DNA of 64,000 nt from Myripristis murdjan (taxonomy: Eukaryota > Chordata > Actinopteri > Holocentriformes > Holocentridae): contig NC_043986.1 in assembly GCF_902150065.1 (NCBI RefSeq), positions 11,692,890-11,756,889 of the forward strand, given 5' to 3'. The number at the start of each line of letters is the position of its first letter. Positions within the stretch are counted from its first letter, which is position 1. This document shows, in pieces, positions 24,701 through 38,100 of the stretch. The position numbers and the translations under genes were made by a program. The notes below the pieces were generated by a model. It had not been told where the DNA came from, did not search any database, and saw only the letters and a list, made by a program, of their open reading frames with translations.

Positions 24701-26366
24701 TCAAATTGTCAGCACACCCTTTAGAATGAGGAGGTTCCTGAGGAGTAGTTGAAAGGTCTTTCCAAAAGAGACTCCCTCTCAAAGGAAAACAGCTGTCATT
24801 TTTATTTTGGGCCATGATACTAGGAGCTGGAAATAAGCCCCAACATGTGGGAGAATGTCCAGCCAGAAATCTCAGAGGAGATGCTTTTGATGGATTGAGA
24901 TGTTTAATGCTTTCAACATTTTTTCCCACTTTACTGCAGTTTTGCGTGTGATCACGGTGCATAAGACTTGCTCTACCTGTTGACAGGAAACGATAATTAA
25001 ATGTGCTGTGCCATGACCTGAATCAAACAGGTTGCACAAGGTGACATTTTTTTTCACCAGGCTGTGTTTTGATTACCTGGCAACTCACACCTAATAAGAG
25101 CAATATATTAATTCTCCCTCTGTCACCCATCCAAGGTTTGCCCTGTTATGCATTCATTTTCAATCTAATGACTACCGTCTCCATCTAGCCCAATATCTCC
25201 CTCCTTCCCTCCCTCCTTCTCTTGCTCATCTGTTGTCATGTGCAGCCGTTTAAGCGAGAAGGCGGATTGTGGATTAATTACACTCCTCTATAGTGCTTTG
25301 TTTCGAAATGTCCTCTAGGACCAGCGGAACCAGGATAATCACATTACAGTGATTCTCAGGGAGCTCGGGCCCCACCTTCCCAGCGGCGGGACAGAATGGC
25401 TCGATTGAGGGCGACATCTGATGTGGACCTGGCAGAACCGCTGGAGGAAGGCAGCCAGGCTTTCTGACATCATGGGACAAGTCTCATTCTCCACTGGGCA
25501 GGGATCAGTGGCCTCGGACTAGACAGACAGAACACAGCCCATGGGTATAGCAGGCTCTGTTTGAGTGGGTGTGTATGGGTGTATGCCTGTCCTGGGCCCA
25601 TCTGAGCATGGGAACCGTACTAAGGATTTAATTAATGGCAATATTACTGAAAAGCCTTTGCCTTGTTAAACACAATTTTTCAGGAAAAAGGGGAGAGGAA
25701 GCATCATAATTTACCTGCCATCATCTCTCTTGTTAAATTTGAAAAAATCACTTGCCGTGCACCTGGATGTGTGTGTGTGTTCAGGCGTAGTTTGTGAGTG
25801 AGAAATTTCCAAATGCATTCATACATCATTCGTAGCTCGCATGTGCACTAGCATCATTTCTGTGTTTGTGTGAATCCTGATGATTTGACTTGTGAATCCT
25901 GACTTGAAATGGAGAGACAGGGATTTTCTTTTTTCTTTTTTTCTTTTTTCTTTTTTTTTTTTTTGCGCTGACCTTCACTCCTTGATGTGCTCTGCAAGGG
26001 CATGAACTGCTGTTGACCAGGCTGAGTCAGCCAATAGCCCATCCCTCGATAGGTGGAAGGGCAAGAGGACAACAGGAAGTCCAGAGAGATCACTTGTTTT
26101 TTTTTTTTTTTCATGTTCACCTACAAAGGAGATCCAAGGCGGGCGAGAGGGCGCAAAACAGCGGAGAGCATTGAATAAAAACACAAGGGGATGTATCAGT
26201 GACACATACAAGGCATAAATCATTACAATGAGGGGAGGTGGCGCTACCCCTCTCTCTTTCTCTCTCTCTCTCACACACACAAACACATACACATATGCAT
26301 GCACACAAACATACACACGTGCACATGCAGACACACAGGCTTCATCATGCTTTTCTATGACAGCTA

Positions 26367-26378
26367 GATCTCTCTCTC

Positions 26379-26416
<38 letters not shown>

Positions 26417-26417
26417 C
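26367..26417 (+). repeat. (CT)n microsatellite
   Basis: A run of CT with CCT interruptions. A second CT/CA tract lies just upstream at 26250-26282. Confidence 0.9.
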
Positions 26418-26995
26418 CTGCTCTTACACTTCATAGGTATGTATAACAGCCATACACCCTCCCTCCACTCCTGTCTGCATGCTCCGCCCTCAGTCCTAGA
26501 GGACAGGCTAGTTGACCCAGGAGGAGGGGATAGAGGGGGAAGGAGGGGGCGGTAAGAGCAGACGGAGCTCAAATTCATTTCTGTTGGTACTGGAGACACA
26601 GCGCAATGCAAGAGCCCTGACATGACGCACAGGGAGCCGGGACACACACATGGCTATGAAATGGATTTCTCTGACATACACTTGTGAACTACTACACTGC
26701 AAAGGACATACCATCACAAGGCACACTCAGGACTTGCGCAGAACTTCTTTCTCACACTGACAAGAAAAGCCCCCCCTGGGTTTGGCACAGCCAGATCGAC
26801 ATTTTTATCTGCTGTGCAGTCATTCAGAAGTCAACTGAGTCTGACAAGCACACTGAGCAGAGAGGCTTTGACAGATCTGAGGATGTAAATGTTTTGGGGG
26901 GAATCTGACACCTCGTTGTTGCACCACTGTGGAGGCTCATATAATTCAGTAAGTGGCTTTCATTCAGCGTGTGGTCATTATTTGCTGCTGCTGAT

Positions 26996-27068
26996 GCTAA
27001 TAATAATAATGATAATAATAATAATAACAACAATAATAGTAATAATAATAAAAATAATAATAATAATT
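26996..27068 (+). repeat. (AAT)n trinucleotide repeat
   Basis: About 70 bp of AAT with GAT, AAC and AGT interruptions. Confidence 0.9.
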
Positions 27069-27963
27069 TGATTTTATCTAATTCATTTATTCTGTTTTTA
27101 GCATCATTGAGCATGTTTGTAGTGTTCCTGAAGGCACTGAAAGTAGCACAAATTGTGTTTGGCTAGACTTGTTTACAGACCAATCTGGGTCATTGTCCCT
27201 GAAATCTCTCAATTTGACCACATAAGTTAAAAAAACACACACAAATCTGCCAATGAAGCTATGCACTGAATGTATTCCTACGTCTGCTTCTCATTATCTT
27301 CTTCTTAATCCCATCTTGTCAGAATTTACAGAGAAATTGATTCATAATCAGGGTCACATTATTTTAAATTCTTATTTTTATTGCAGTAATTATAGTGACA
27401 GTTGCATGATCTTGTTTTTCCTATGGTAAAAATCTATTTGTAATGATGGAAAGTTAAAAAAAAAAAAAAAAATGACATCAAAAGGAATAAACAGGGATCC
27501 CTCTTCTCTGTAAAGGCGTACATTATTATTTAAAAACTTTTGAAATGAAAAGTATAACAGATCAGATCTTCAGGAAAAATGCAGATATGATTTAAGTAAA
27601 TCTATGTATTGTGTAAATGTTTAGTATATTGCACATTTTGGAAAAATTTGACTAATTCTCTTGCCAGCATGAAAAGAAAATTAGTATTGTTGCCGCTGTG
27701 GTGCCCTTTTATAATTTGTATTTTTTCTGTATTCAGTCATTTGTTTATTTCAAATTTACAAATATCACATTTAATATATTGGCAAATATAAGGCATGGGG
27801 CATTTTGCAATGTCATATTTGTATATGTAAGCCACTTACCTAGCATCTGTGTCCTGTTTCAACATATATAAATCTAGGTAAACATATATACGTCAGGACA
27901 GACTGGTAAATGATTTTTTTATGGCACTGTAAAGTTTAAAATGCATGCAGTGCTAGAACTTTG

Positions 27964-28021
27964 AACTTCTTCTTCTTCAAAAAAAAAAAAAAAAGAAGAA
28001 GGAAAAGAAGAAGAAGAAGAA
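27964..28021. repeat. Hairpin: (TTC)n - poly(A) - (GAA)n
   Basis: 'aacttcttcttcttc' is followed by about 17 A residues, then 'gaagaaggaaaagaagaaga' and 'agaagaac'. The outer arms (aacttcttcttcttc and gaagaagaagaagaac-like) are complementary, so a stable stem is possible. Confidence 0.8.
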
Positions 28022-28265
28022 CTGCTTGAGGGAAGTGCTAAGTGGTTAATGCGATCTGCTCTTGCATGTAATGTTAATGGGGTGTAATGGTGGTGGCTCT
28101 CCCGCTTTGTCCCAGTCACGAAGAAGAGAGAAAGGCACACCTAGAGAACAAGACACACGTGAGGAAAAGCTTACCATGCACTGACGGCAAGGTGAGAGAT
28201 GATGGGGGAAGGAGGTATGTACACAACTTGGAGTGCTCTTCTTTTGTGTGAGCTCTGTGTGTTTG

Positions 28266-28303
28266 TTTGTGTGTGTGTGTGTGTGTGTGTGCGCACGTGT
28301 GTG
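28266..28303 (+). repeat. (TG)n microsatellite
   Basis: A TG run with a 'gcgcacg' interruption. Confidence 0.9.
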
Positions 28304-31300
28304 TGCACCTGTCTGCCTGGGCATGTGCATGTTCTGCCCGCATTTTATACAGCCAATTAAAGCTGTTTAGATGGCAATAAGGAGACTTGTGTTCCCATAT
28401 AATCTGCACTAATAGACCGTCCATGTGTTTATGGTACACACTATTCCAGACCTTCAAAGCTGATTGTTTGCTGATGACTAAAGAAATAAAAAAAAAACTT
28501 AACTTGTAAAATATTCAAACACAACAAGGTATAAATACAAGGAATACGAGCGTACACATGAGGAAGTGATTAATCGCTGTAGTAACAGAGGCATCACTTC
28601 TCATGGAAAGCCTGCATTCCTGCCGTAGTAATGTGGTTTAGCAGTTTGGCTTGTCAGTTTCCACTAGTGTAATAGCTACACCGTTGAAGCAAATGTCAGC
28701 AGTGTATGACAATTCAATCAACAAATCACTGCATGGAATCATCATTACTCTCATTCAGAGCAGCTTGATACAAAGTGCTTTTCTTTTTTAATGTTTTTGT
28801 TTCCTTATTTTCCATTGACCACACACTTTCCTTCTTTTTCGATTTGGCCCAACGCTCGATATGCCTAAAATTGCTTCCTTGATTGGAGCTGCCATCAGGG
28901 AAAGTGATCGCCATTGCAATCATAATCATCATCATCATCATCTTCACGCTCTATTTAGTGTGGTGTCTAACGGGGATTCATTTAGCTGATGTGTAGCGTG
29001 GCTCTGACCGTATCCAAAGGGGACAGCTTCATTCATGAAAAGCACAGACTAATTCAGATTAGAGCACGTGCTGGTTGACAGTGTGCTGGTTAATGATACA
29101 TAACAAGAAAAACAGTCAATGGGCTCGTGAACGGACGCTATCAGCACAGATAAGAAGAGTTGGACCTTTTTTCAACTCAAATCCGAGTGTCTGTCTGTCT
29201 GAGTATCTGTCTGCAGGAAAAAACTTTGTGTCTCAATGCAAGGTCTTTGGGTGCAAAACTGAATCAGCAGCAGACATGAGTGGTATTGAAATGTGTGTGA
29301 GTAATGACTGTATCAGTGTGTGCAATGAGGTGTGGTCCCACATGATTAACATTTAATGTGTTCTTTGGGCAAGACGGCAAAAGAACAAAGTGTTTACCTT
29401 TTACCACTCACATGGGCTGCATATAGCGGGGGCTGGAGTGACGCACAGAGAAAGGGACAAATAAATCAATGAATGCTACAGTTTGTAGCTCATGCATAGA
29501 AACCTGCAAATCTGACTTTCAATGAGTACAGCAGGTGCCTCCACATCTGCACAAATTGACGGAGATAAATATATGCAGCGTATCCATTTGATATTGAATC
29601 GATTCATTCACATGGTGAATTTATGGTCAGTGACAGTGTGTGGATGGCGATCTAATTTAACGTGTCTGTGTAGGAGGTTTGAAGAAGAAAGGGTCTATCA
29701 AGTGGTCATATCTACTTAGGCATGCAGATAAAGTGCTGCACAAGTCCACAGCACAGCATGTGGCACCACATGACTCACCCAGGCTTTTATTGAATAATGC
29801 TCTATTGATCGCTATGTAAATAAAGTCTCTTGCCATACCAAGAGAAGCAGCATAGAGCACCAGAGCTTGGCTATATTATATGGTCTATCTCATGCTTGAT
29901 TCATATGTTTATCTTCAGTCAGCTAGGAATCTGATTGGATAGGACCATCCTGATCCTGTTTCCTGCTGCCAGAATGAATCAATGACGGTGATAATTGCAA
30001 TTAGAAAAAAAAAATTGCATGCACATCAGTAACTGTGTCTTCTGCAGTTTTAATCCTAAATGACAGAGAAGATGGTGGAGTGGTTAAGATGGAAGGGGAG
30101 AAAAGAGTGGGTGGGTGGATGTGAAAAATCGGAGGCAAATAACAGGTAAGGGGGAAATGAGAAAAGAGGAAAAAACAGATCGGCAAAGGGAGAAATTAGA
30201 AATTAGATTGTTGGAGTGCACGTTGGGTTGGTTATGAGGACAAGGAGGTCCTCGTTAATCAGGGCTGGGTCAGACCTGGTCAAAAGGAACTAATCAAGGG
30301 ACTGACATGCAGACAGGCAGGACAGTGATGGGTCTTTAATTAGGTTTGGATTATTTTTCCAGAATTTGCATCCAGCCCTTAATCACCTGTTTGTCTGCCG
30401 CTGCTGCTGTCACCACCGTTTCATGTAAGCCACTGATTAACCCTGCCCTGCCAGGTCCAGGTCCATCAGTCCGGACATGCACTTATGGACAGCCACACCT
30501 CAGTCTGAAAGTGATCAGATTCAGCCTGGGCTCACAAAATTTTGTGAAATGAGGACAAGATCTAAAAAAAACACCATTAACGTGCTTCATGAACAGAAAC
30601 TGTGAGAAACCATTCCCCCAGCAGGAAAGGAGAAGTTTGAGGAGAGGCGACTAGAAACAGGCAGTAGTCTGACATTGAAACGATGCAGTGGAAAATAAGG
30701 GCATGGGGGTTGGAGAGGCAGTGGGCAGCTACTGTTACCTTCAGTTTTGAAGTAGTGGGCTGAAAGGAAAGGAAATTTTCTACAGTATTCTCAGCTTTAG
30801 CCAAGTTTTTTTTTTGTTTTTTTTTAATTTAACCACAAGCAAAACCTCACAGTAACCTTTACAAATTGTTCTGGTTGCCTAATCGTAACCACGGTTTTCA
30901 ACTTATGTTGTTTTAGTAGCCTGAACTTCAGTTTAACAACCTCTTTGCATAAACACAAGGTAAAAAAAAAAAAAAAAAAATACACATTCAATTCCTACTA
31001 TTGTTTGTCTTCTTGTGGCAGAGGAACTTCATGTTCATAAAATCTGTATCTCTTGGTTCATACTCTTCACAAAGCTGTGTGAGACCACGTTGCCAAATTT
31101 GATGTTGTAAGCTTTTTGGAAATATATTGGATATATCGGATAATGAAGCAAAATTGCCAGAAATGTACTTGAAAGACATTAAAAAAAAATTATCACATCA
31201 CATTCATGATCAATGTTCGCTTCGTTCCAATTCCAAGATAGTTTTCTCGAATCATCAATCATATTGAGCAAACAATCAGATAACTAAATAATCAATCACA

Positions 31301-33601
31301 TTGTTCAAACAAAATAATAACTGTTTCATTTGTCCAAGGAATTTTTTTTTTTGTCTTTGTAAGAGTTTTGTAGGTAAACAATGTTATAAATATTAGATAC
31401 AGGGACTGGTTGGATTTCATAGTTGGCGCATGACGCAGTGTGTTGGAGGGAATGACCAAAACATGTGTGAACAGCAAATGATAAAAGATGTTACGGGCTG
31501 GTGTAAAGTTTTCCTGTGTGCTTTAACTACCTGTTTTGATCATCCCTGCGGCACAGCTCACATAGCCCGGTGTAGGGGAAAGGAGCGAAAGGCGAGGAGG
31601 ACACAAACGGGTGGTTTCGCACCAATTTAGTGCTGGAGAGGAAAGCAGGGAAGGATCGGCTCAGTCATTAATCAGCATGTCAGCTTTAAAGTAAAGAGAG
31701 GAAGCAATGTGCTGCACTTACTACTAAGAGCAGTGACTACAGTCCATCAAGCACAGGAAGACAGAATAATTTGTGCCTTACAATAAGTGGCTCAGACATT
31801 TGGGAATGCTGTGCAATGCATGTGCTGTTAGAGAAAGAGAAATGCACAAAGCATAATGTATTTTCAAAGCCTGCGAGTGTACAGGAGTATATTAAAACTG
31901 ATATAGTGCAAGTCTGCAGACATTATTTACCTTTTCTATGTAACTTCAGTTCAAGGAATTTCCTCTAAGGATATACCAGTGCCAGAAATTTTAGGCTGTG
32001 TGTGGGTCTGCTGTAGTTGAGCCATTGAGCAATTTGAAGACTATCCATCTTGATTTCTTGGATGCGCAAGCCATGCAAATGAGACATGAACATATTTGGA
32101 GAAATTTCTCAGGGTCCTTCAGGAGTATAGGAAAACAAGGAACTAAAACAGAAATCCCAGTACGTTACTTAGAAGATGCTATGATACCTTTGTGAATCTG
32201 TTCAGGAGACTGAAGAAAGCTGTAAGAAAGACGTTACATGTTGTTAATCTTTAACCTAGAACATCCTCGAAGAATTTTCTCCAAAGCTTTTACCTTTAAT
32301 TAATACATTAAATAGTATTAGGTCATTATTAATTTATTGCTGTGGGTTAATTTTGAGTTGACCGCGGTTTTACAGTGTAATAAATCAACAATTCATTAAA
32401 CAGCGGACTCTTGACCACATCTGCAGACACATATTGGGTCGTAAGGAACTTGCCGCACAGATTTAACATCACAGTTTAGTCACAAGGGCACATATACATA
32501 ATGTAATTACATAGGGGATGCAGAGAACTGCAGGAGCATAAAGAAGTCTCTCATGAATTATAATTACAGTGAAGGCCACAGGGCTCCTCGGGCACTGACA
32601 AAAGGAGGCCAGGAGATTCCTGGAAGAGAGAAGGCCTCCTTGTCTGCATCCTCAATTGAAATGTCAGGTAATGAGAGGCGTAATTAGAAAGTTTGATCCA
32701 AGACCTTTGGATCAGCGTCCACTGTCACTGCTTTGGAGGAATGCTTTTAGTTTGGGCAGGTTTTTGCCACCTATGGGAGTGTTGCGCGAGCTTGGAGCAA
32801 ACCAACGATTCACTGGGTCACTTGACAGTCTGTCTTTCACCTGTCGGTCTACCTTCGTGCTGAGCCTAGAGAGGTCCAGCTGGCCTGGCTTGTCACGCAT
32901 TCATCGAAATACATTCCTCTGGCAAAGCCGGCGGCGTAACACTCGACAATATGTTCTGCTGCGTTATCTTGATCGCCCCGCAGTAAGCAAGCGATTACCA
33001 GCAAATTGGCCATTAAGTCTCGATGGAGTAGTGAGAACACCCTTGTACCTTTTTAGTCACACTCAATTACACTACACTATCACTAACTTTGGCTTCTATT
33101 TTGAGGGAACTGGAAAATTTCCAAACCTCCATTCATTATAACACATGAACGCATGCCCACTCCTATGCACATTAATCTAAATGATATACCACTTTAGTAT
33201 CGATCAACACACACCCTCTATGGTAACCAGCAGCACACAGCCCTCCTTCAAGCTTTGTTTGCCCACATCCCCTTTCCCCGCCTTATCATTTCATCTTTCC
33301 ACAACTCTATTCTTTCACCTATTCTGGGTGGGTTTTTCCTGTAGCCGCTCTCTCACCATGCTCCTTCCATCATTCTCACCCCATCCCCCTCCCCGTTTTT
33401 TTTTTTTTTTTTTTCCTTCTCCCAGACCGTCTTCTATGTGTAGTTTATTTGGCCAAGGCTGCCCCATGACTCTGTTTCTTAAATTGTCATTTTCATTCAT
33501 ATCAATTATATTTTCTTTTAAGATATTTATTTATAAGTGTGGGAAAATAAACTTGAATTTTATTGAGATCAAGAGAACGTGTGGTTCAAAAAGAGAAGAA
33601 T

Positions 33602-33632
33602 GCGTGCGTGTGTGTGTGTGTGTGTGTGTGTG
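33602..33632 (+). repeat. (TG)n microsatellite followed by purine-rich tract
   Basis: The TG run is followed (33646-33730) by about 85 bp of almost pure purine on the plus strand (gagagaaagagg-type), a candidate for unusual DNA structure. Confidence 0.85.
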
Positions 33633-34490
33633 AGTGTGAGTGTATATAGGAGAAGAAAGAGGGAGGGAGACAGAGAAAGAGAGTAAGAGACAGCAAGAGA
33701 GAGTGAACAAAAAGAGGGAAAACAGGAATGTATGGGCTAAGTGAGGGATAAGAGAGATTATGAGAGCGAAGGTGAGGGACTAAGACTCTTGGGATAGAGG
33801 GAAAAGCTGTCAAATCAACCTTGAGAAAGTATGAAAATGAAAACAAACCGGGCAGGACTTGCGTCAAAGAGCTCGAGACGTAGACAGATGGACAAACAGG
33901 CACATTGAAGACTTATTAAAAAATTTGGAAATGGCACCAAAACACATTTTCTTGTGATAAATACGGTCTCTGTCCTGGACATTCGATCAAAGTAAATGAA
34001 ATAACACCAAGTATTTTTAACTTACACATAAAACAGAGTGTCTGTGAATTAAGGAAACAATCTCGCCAATTCATAGCAAGAATTTTCTCGGGTGATAGTT
34101 GTCTTGCATCATCAAAAATATGCTTAGATGTAATGTTTGTTTGCTTTTCAAAGATTATCAGCGCTATGATAAGGCAAACTGTACATCCTCAAGCCCGGAA
34201 TGATCCCGCTGACAAAGTGGGGGCAGTAGGAGTAATTTAATAAAAAGTGTTTTGATTGCAGCACAGCTCAGACATGATAATCAAAGCCTTTTGATATTGT
34301 GATAATCCTAAACAAGTGGATTGTTTGTTTATAAAATTAGGGCTTGGTAAAATTTGATCCGACGTAGTCTCGTGACCTCATTTTGAGGGGTCACCGTTTG
34401 CGCAGAGCTTCTTTTTTTAACTTTCAGTCTCCACAAACAGCAAACGATTTTATTGGATTCTCAAATTAACACTTTGTTTGTCTTGCAGGC

Positions 34491-35161
34491 ATGGAAAGCA
34501 TCAGCGGGGAAACAGACTGGGACGGGTTGGCCCTCTCCTCTCTGGCAGCCACAGGAAGGAACAACCTCTCTTCCTCCTCATTCTTCTCCGAATTCAACTC
34601 CCTCAACAGTTCTCATAGCGGGGGGTCCTTCTTTGGGATCTTTGCTGAGAATGTGTCGGCCACCACACCTCACACTCTGCCTCAGCCCAGGGTGAGGGAC
34701 CTGGGCCTGGCCCGCGCCGAAATCGCAGTGCTGGGGTTGGTGCTGGCCCTTACCACCCTGGGGAATAGCTTTGTGCTGTGGGTGCTGCTGAGGAGGAGGA
34801 AACACAACGCACCCATGCACCTTTTCATGGTCAACCTGTGTGTGGCTGACCTGGTGGTGGCTCTGTTTCAGGTCAGTTCATGGTTTTAGTAGCGGCGGCA
34901 GCATCATAGGAGCAAAAACTATTATTAACCATTTTTGATATGCACACACTACAGTGTAAAGATGTCAGTATTAATATTTTCCCAATTATGTGTTAGTGAC
35001 TTAAGCCTTGTCAACAGTATAATTCTGTAAAATGTAGATGGACGTGCGCTTTGCCTGTCCTCGAATGGACTTGAATTACTTAACCCAAAAAAATGCTGTA
35101 CTTGGAAAAAAACAGTGTGCCTAAAAATAAAAGTAGCATGACAAAGTACTCACATTTCATT

Positions 35162-35192
<31 letters not shown>

Positions 35193-38100
35193 GGCACACA
35201 TACATAATAATGCTTGCTGACGCATTTTGGCCTATGCAGCCTCCATCAGGCCCTATAAACCAAGACTAAATGAGTAATTCCAGCCTCCAGCCTTTCTAAA
35301 ACGTAGTTGTTCCACATCTGTCTGAGGGCTAACATAACAAACTGTATTTCTTTTTAGTATAACTTGACGAAACAGTTATTTCTTTATTCTAAACTGCCTC
35401 TCAGGTTCTTCCCCAGTTGGTGTGGGACATCACGGAGAGGTTCCAGGGGCCAGACGTGCTCTGCCGGTCCATAAAGTACTTGCAAATTGTGGGCATGTTT
35501 GCCTCCTCCTACATGATAGTTGCCATGACGGTGGACCGACACCATGCCATCTGCTGCCCGCTGCAAGCCTATCGAGGCGGAGCAGTGTCCCGTTGGAATA
35601 CCCCTGTCATGGTGGCCTGGGCTCTGGCGCTGGTCTTCAGCATACCGCAGGTAGGGAGGAGCGACTGCAAAATGTCACACATGCACACACAAAACACGAA
35701 ACACATGGTGCAATAGGAAATGAGCACTCAGCAGGCGTTAACACCCTGGTTCCTACAGTAGAACTCAAGATGTTGGGCTATTTTTAGCACCATGAGGTTA
35801 TTAGGGTTCAGCTAACACAGACAGAACGTGACAGTCATATCGGTGGGTGTGCTGACCGCCCCTCCCTCTCTGTCTGGTTGTGTCAGGTGTTCATCTTCTC
35901 TCGCTCAGAAGTGGCTCCTGGAGAGTTCGAGTGCTGGGGTCACTTTGCTGAGCCGTGGGGCCTGAAGGCCTATGTCACCTGGATGACCGTGGCTGTCTTC
36001 CTCTTGCCTGCCCTCATCATCACCATCTGTCAGGTAACACTAGTTGAGCTGGCTGGAATTTCACTCTTTGGCCTGTCCACACTGACCGCTGACCGGGATT
36101 ACATCGAGCAGGCAGCGGTAGCAGATCGTCAAGTGGGTGGTATGAATGAAATGCTGCTTTGTTTTCATGGAAGATTCATTTGGCAGGCTTTGTTTAATAG
36201 CCCATGGGGGGGATGTGCTTGGTGCTGTGTAGTATCCCATGGAGGATAGACATTCTGGGCTGCCTCCTGTCGGCCCTGCTGCTCTATTTAGGGAAAGATA
36301 TTTCCAGGGCCCAACTATTTCCCTTAATTAACACAGCACTTGGAGGACCACTGCTGGGACGGCTGGTCAGAAAATGTGCCCACTCTGAAAACCTCCTGCC
36401 AGGAAGCAGAATGCACATAGAGCTCATGACCTTTTCTCACTGGCCTGATTTCATTATTTGCATTCTCAGATTTCAAATCTAGTGACCTTGTTAGACCCTT
36501 TTTTTCCTCAGAAATATGAGACAGGTCTCTGTTCCAGGGGGGCATCTAGTTCACGGGTGCACCTCATGACTCAGCAGATTAAGTCTAGACTTATATCATG
36601 TGATTTGTGGACACACATGACATTTTATGAGCTGGAATGAGATCCTGCCTCACATGAGAAAGTGCTGCCTTGGCACAGCTGCCCTGACATACAACCATTA
36701 TCAACAGCGTGAGGTGGCAGGGTACTAATGGCTGCACCTTGGTTGTAGCAATATAATATCCCTCAACCACTAAAAATAACGTGTAAATAACTATACTTCA
36801 AATAAGTGCATGGCAGGTACAAATCAGCCATGTTTTCATGTAATTATTTAAGTTGGGTTAACAAGCATTAACAAATTACGTTAATGCTCCTGATTTCAAC
36901 AGAAAATAATGCCATTACAGTTAATGATATTGCATAAAAAATAGGGCATTGGTTCAGGGCTTGAACTGAATGTCAGCACCTCTACTCTCTCTCTTCTCAC
37001 TTTTCCTGCCCCTCTCAAATATTATACTGTCCAGTGAACCAGGAATGTAAACAAGATTATCTCAAAAGAATAAAGAGAAACATCTGAATCTGGGACATGC
37101 CAGTCATGAAACTTAATTAGCAAGTCTCTTTGGTCTATGAATGTTGTGTTGACCTGTTTTAGTTTCGTTTTTGACCGCGACGCTACATTCCCCCCGCAAG
37201 TGAAACTGTGTCTTGAAAACATGTCTTTCACAGATAAGAATCTTCCGGGAAATCCACAATAACATCTACCTGAAGTCGGAGCGAGTGGTGACGGCCGAGC
37301 TGAAGAAGAACGAAGTCTTCTTTCGTTTCCACAGCTTTAAAAAGGAGGACGAGCGGGCCAGGGAGAGGGGGAGACAGGCATCTGGAGGTGGCGGAGGCAG
37401 GGATGGCAGAGGAGGACAGTTCTTAAAGGGTGTGAATAACAACCCCGCAGGCCCACATAATAGCACCCATAATACCCAGGTGGGAGAGTGTTACAGCTAC
37501 GTAACACCAGCTGCCCAGTACAGCAGTTGCCATGGTGAGCATGCAACAACAACAACAACATCATCATCAACAGAACAAGCGTTCAACAGCTCCGAGAACC
37601 CCACCAAACCTGCGACCGACACAGCCTGTGACTCCCCAAACGGGCCCGTCGACAGCTGCTACTGCCAGGACTCCTACGCTTCTTATGAGCTGGCTGCAGG
37701 CTGTCCCAGGGGCTCCCCTCGCTGCTCCCTTGACTACGTGCCCCCTCACCCACCTGCCACCCCTCCCCCGAGCATCACCAAGGCCATGTCCAAGACGGTG
37801 AGGATGACCCTGGTCATTGTGTTGGTCTATACCATCTGCTGGTCGCCGTTCTTCATCGTCCAGCTGTGGGCTGCCTGGGACCCCAACCCTCCGGACCAAG
37901 GTGAGCCACAAGCCGACGTTTGTGGAGTAACAGTAGCCAAGTGGATCAGCTCAGTTGTCTTTTTGCTCTAGAATGGATTGACCAACGCAGTTAAGAAGGA
38001 GGATTTTTCTTATGTAGCATTATTTTTAAGGGAATACTCCAATATTCGGGGCAAAATACCCTTTTATCGACCTACCCAGACAAATGTTCGACACCATTTT

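Larger units (their letters stand above)
10830..34440. other. Gene-free interval between idh3g and avpr2
   Basis: About 23.6 kb in which I recognise no exon of a known protein on either strand. Open frames are short or driven by simple repeats. The parts I can name (retroelement tails, a MITE, microsatellites, a hairpin) are listed separately. Long stretches of high-complexity sequence, for example 14.8-15.9, 18.2-18.8, 25.2-25.6 and 32.4-33.1 kb, could be conserved non-coding DNA or a 5' UTR exon of avpr2, but nothing in the sequence alone proves that. Confidence 0.6.

Noticed and set aside
33646-33730. Long purine run that might mark a promoter or GAGA-type element
   Set aside because: It directly adjoins a TG microsatellite and has simple-repeat character; no other promoter sign is near.
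37567-37911. 114-residue minus-strand frame with start and stop
   Set aside because: Shadow of avpr2 exon 4; the plus frame encodes the conserved TM6 block.
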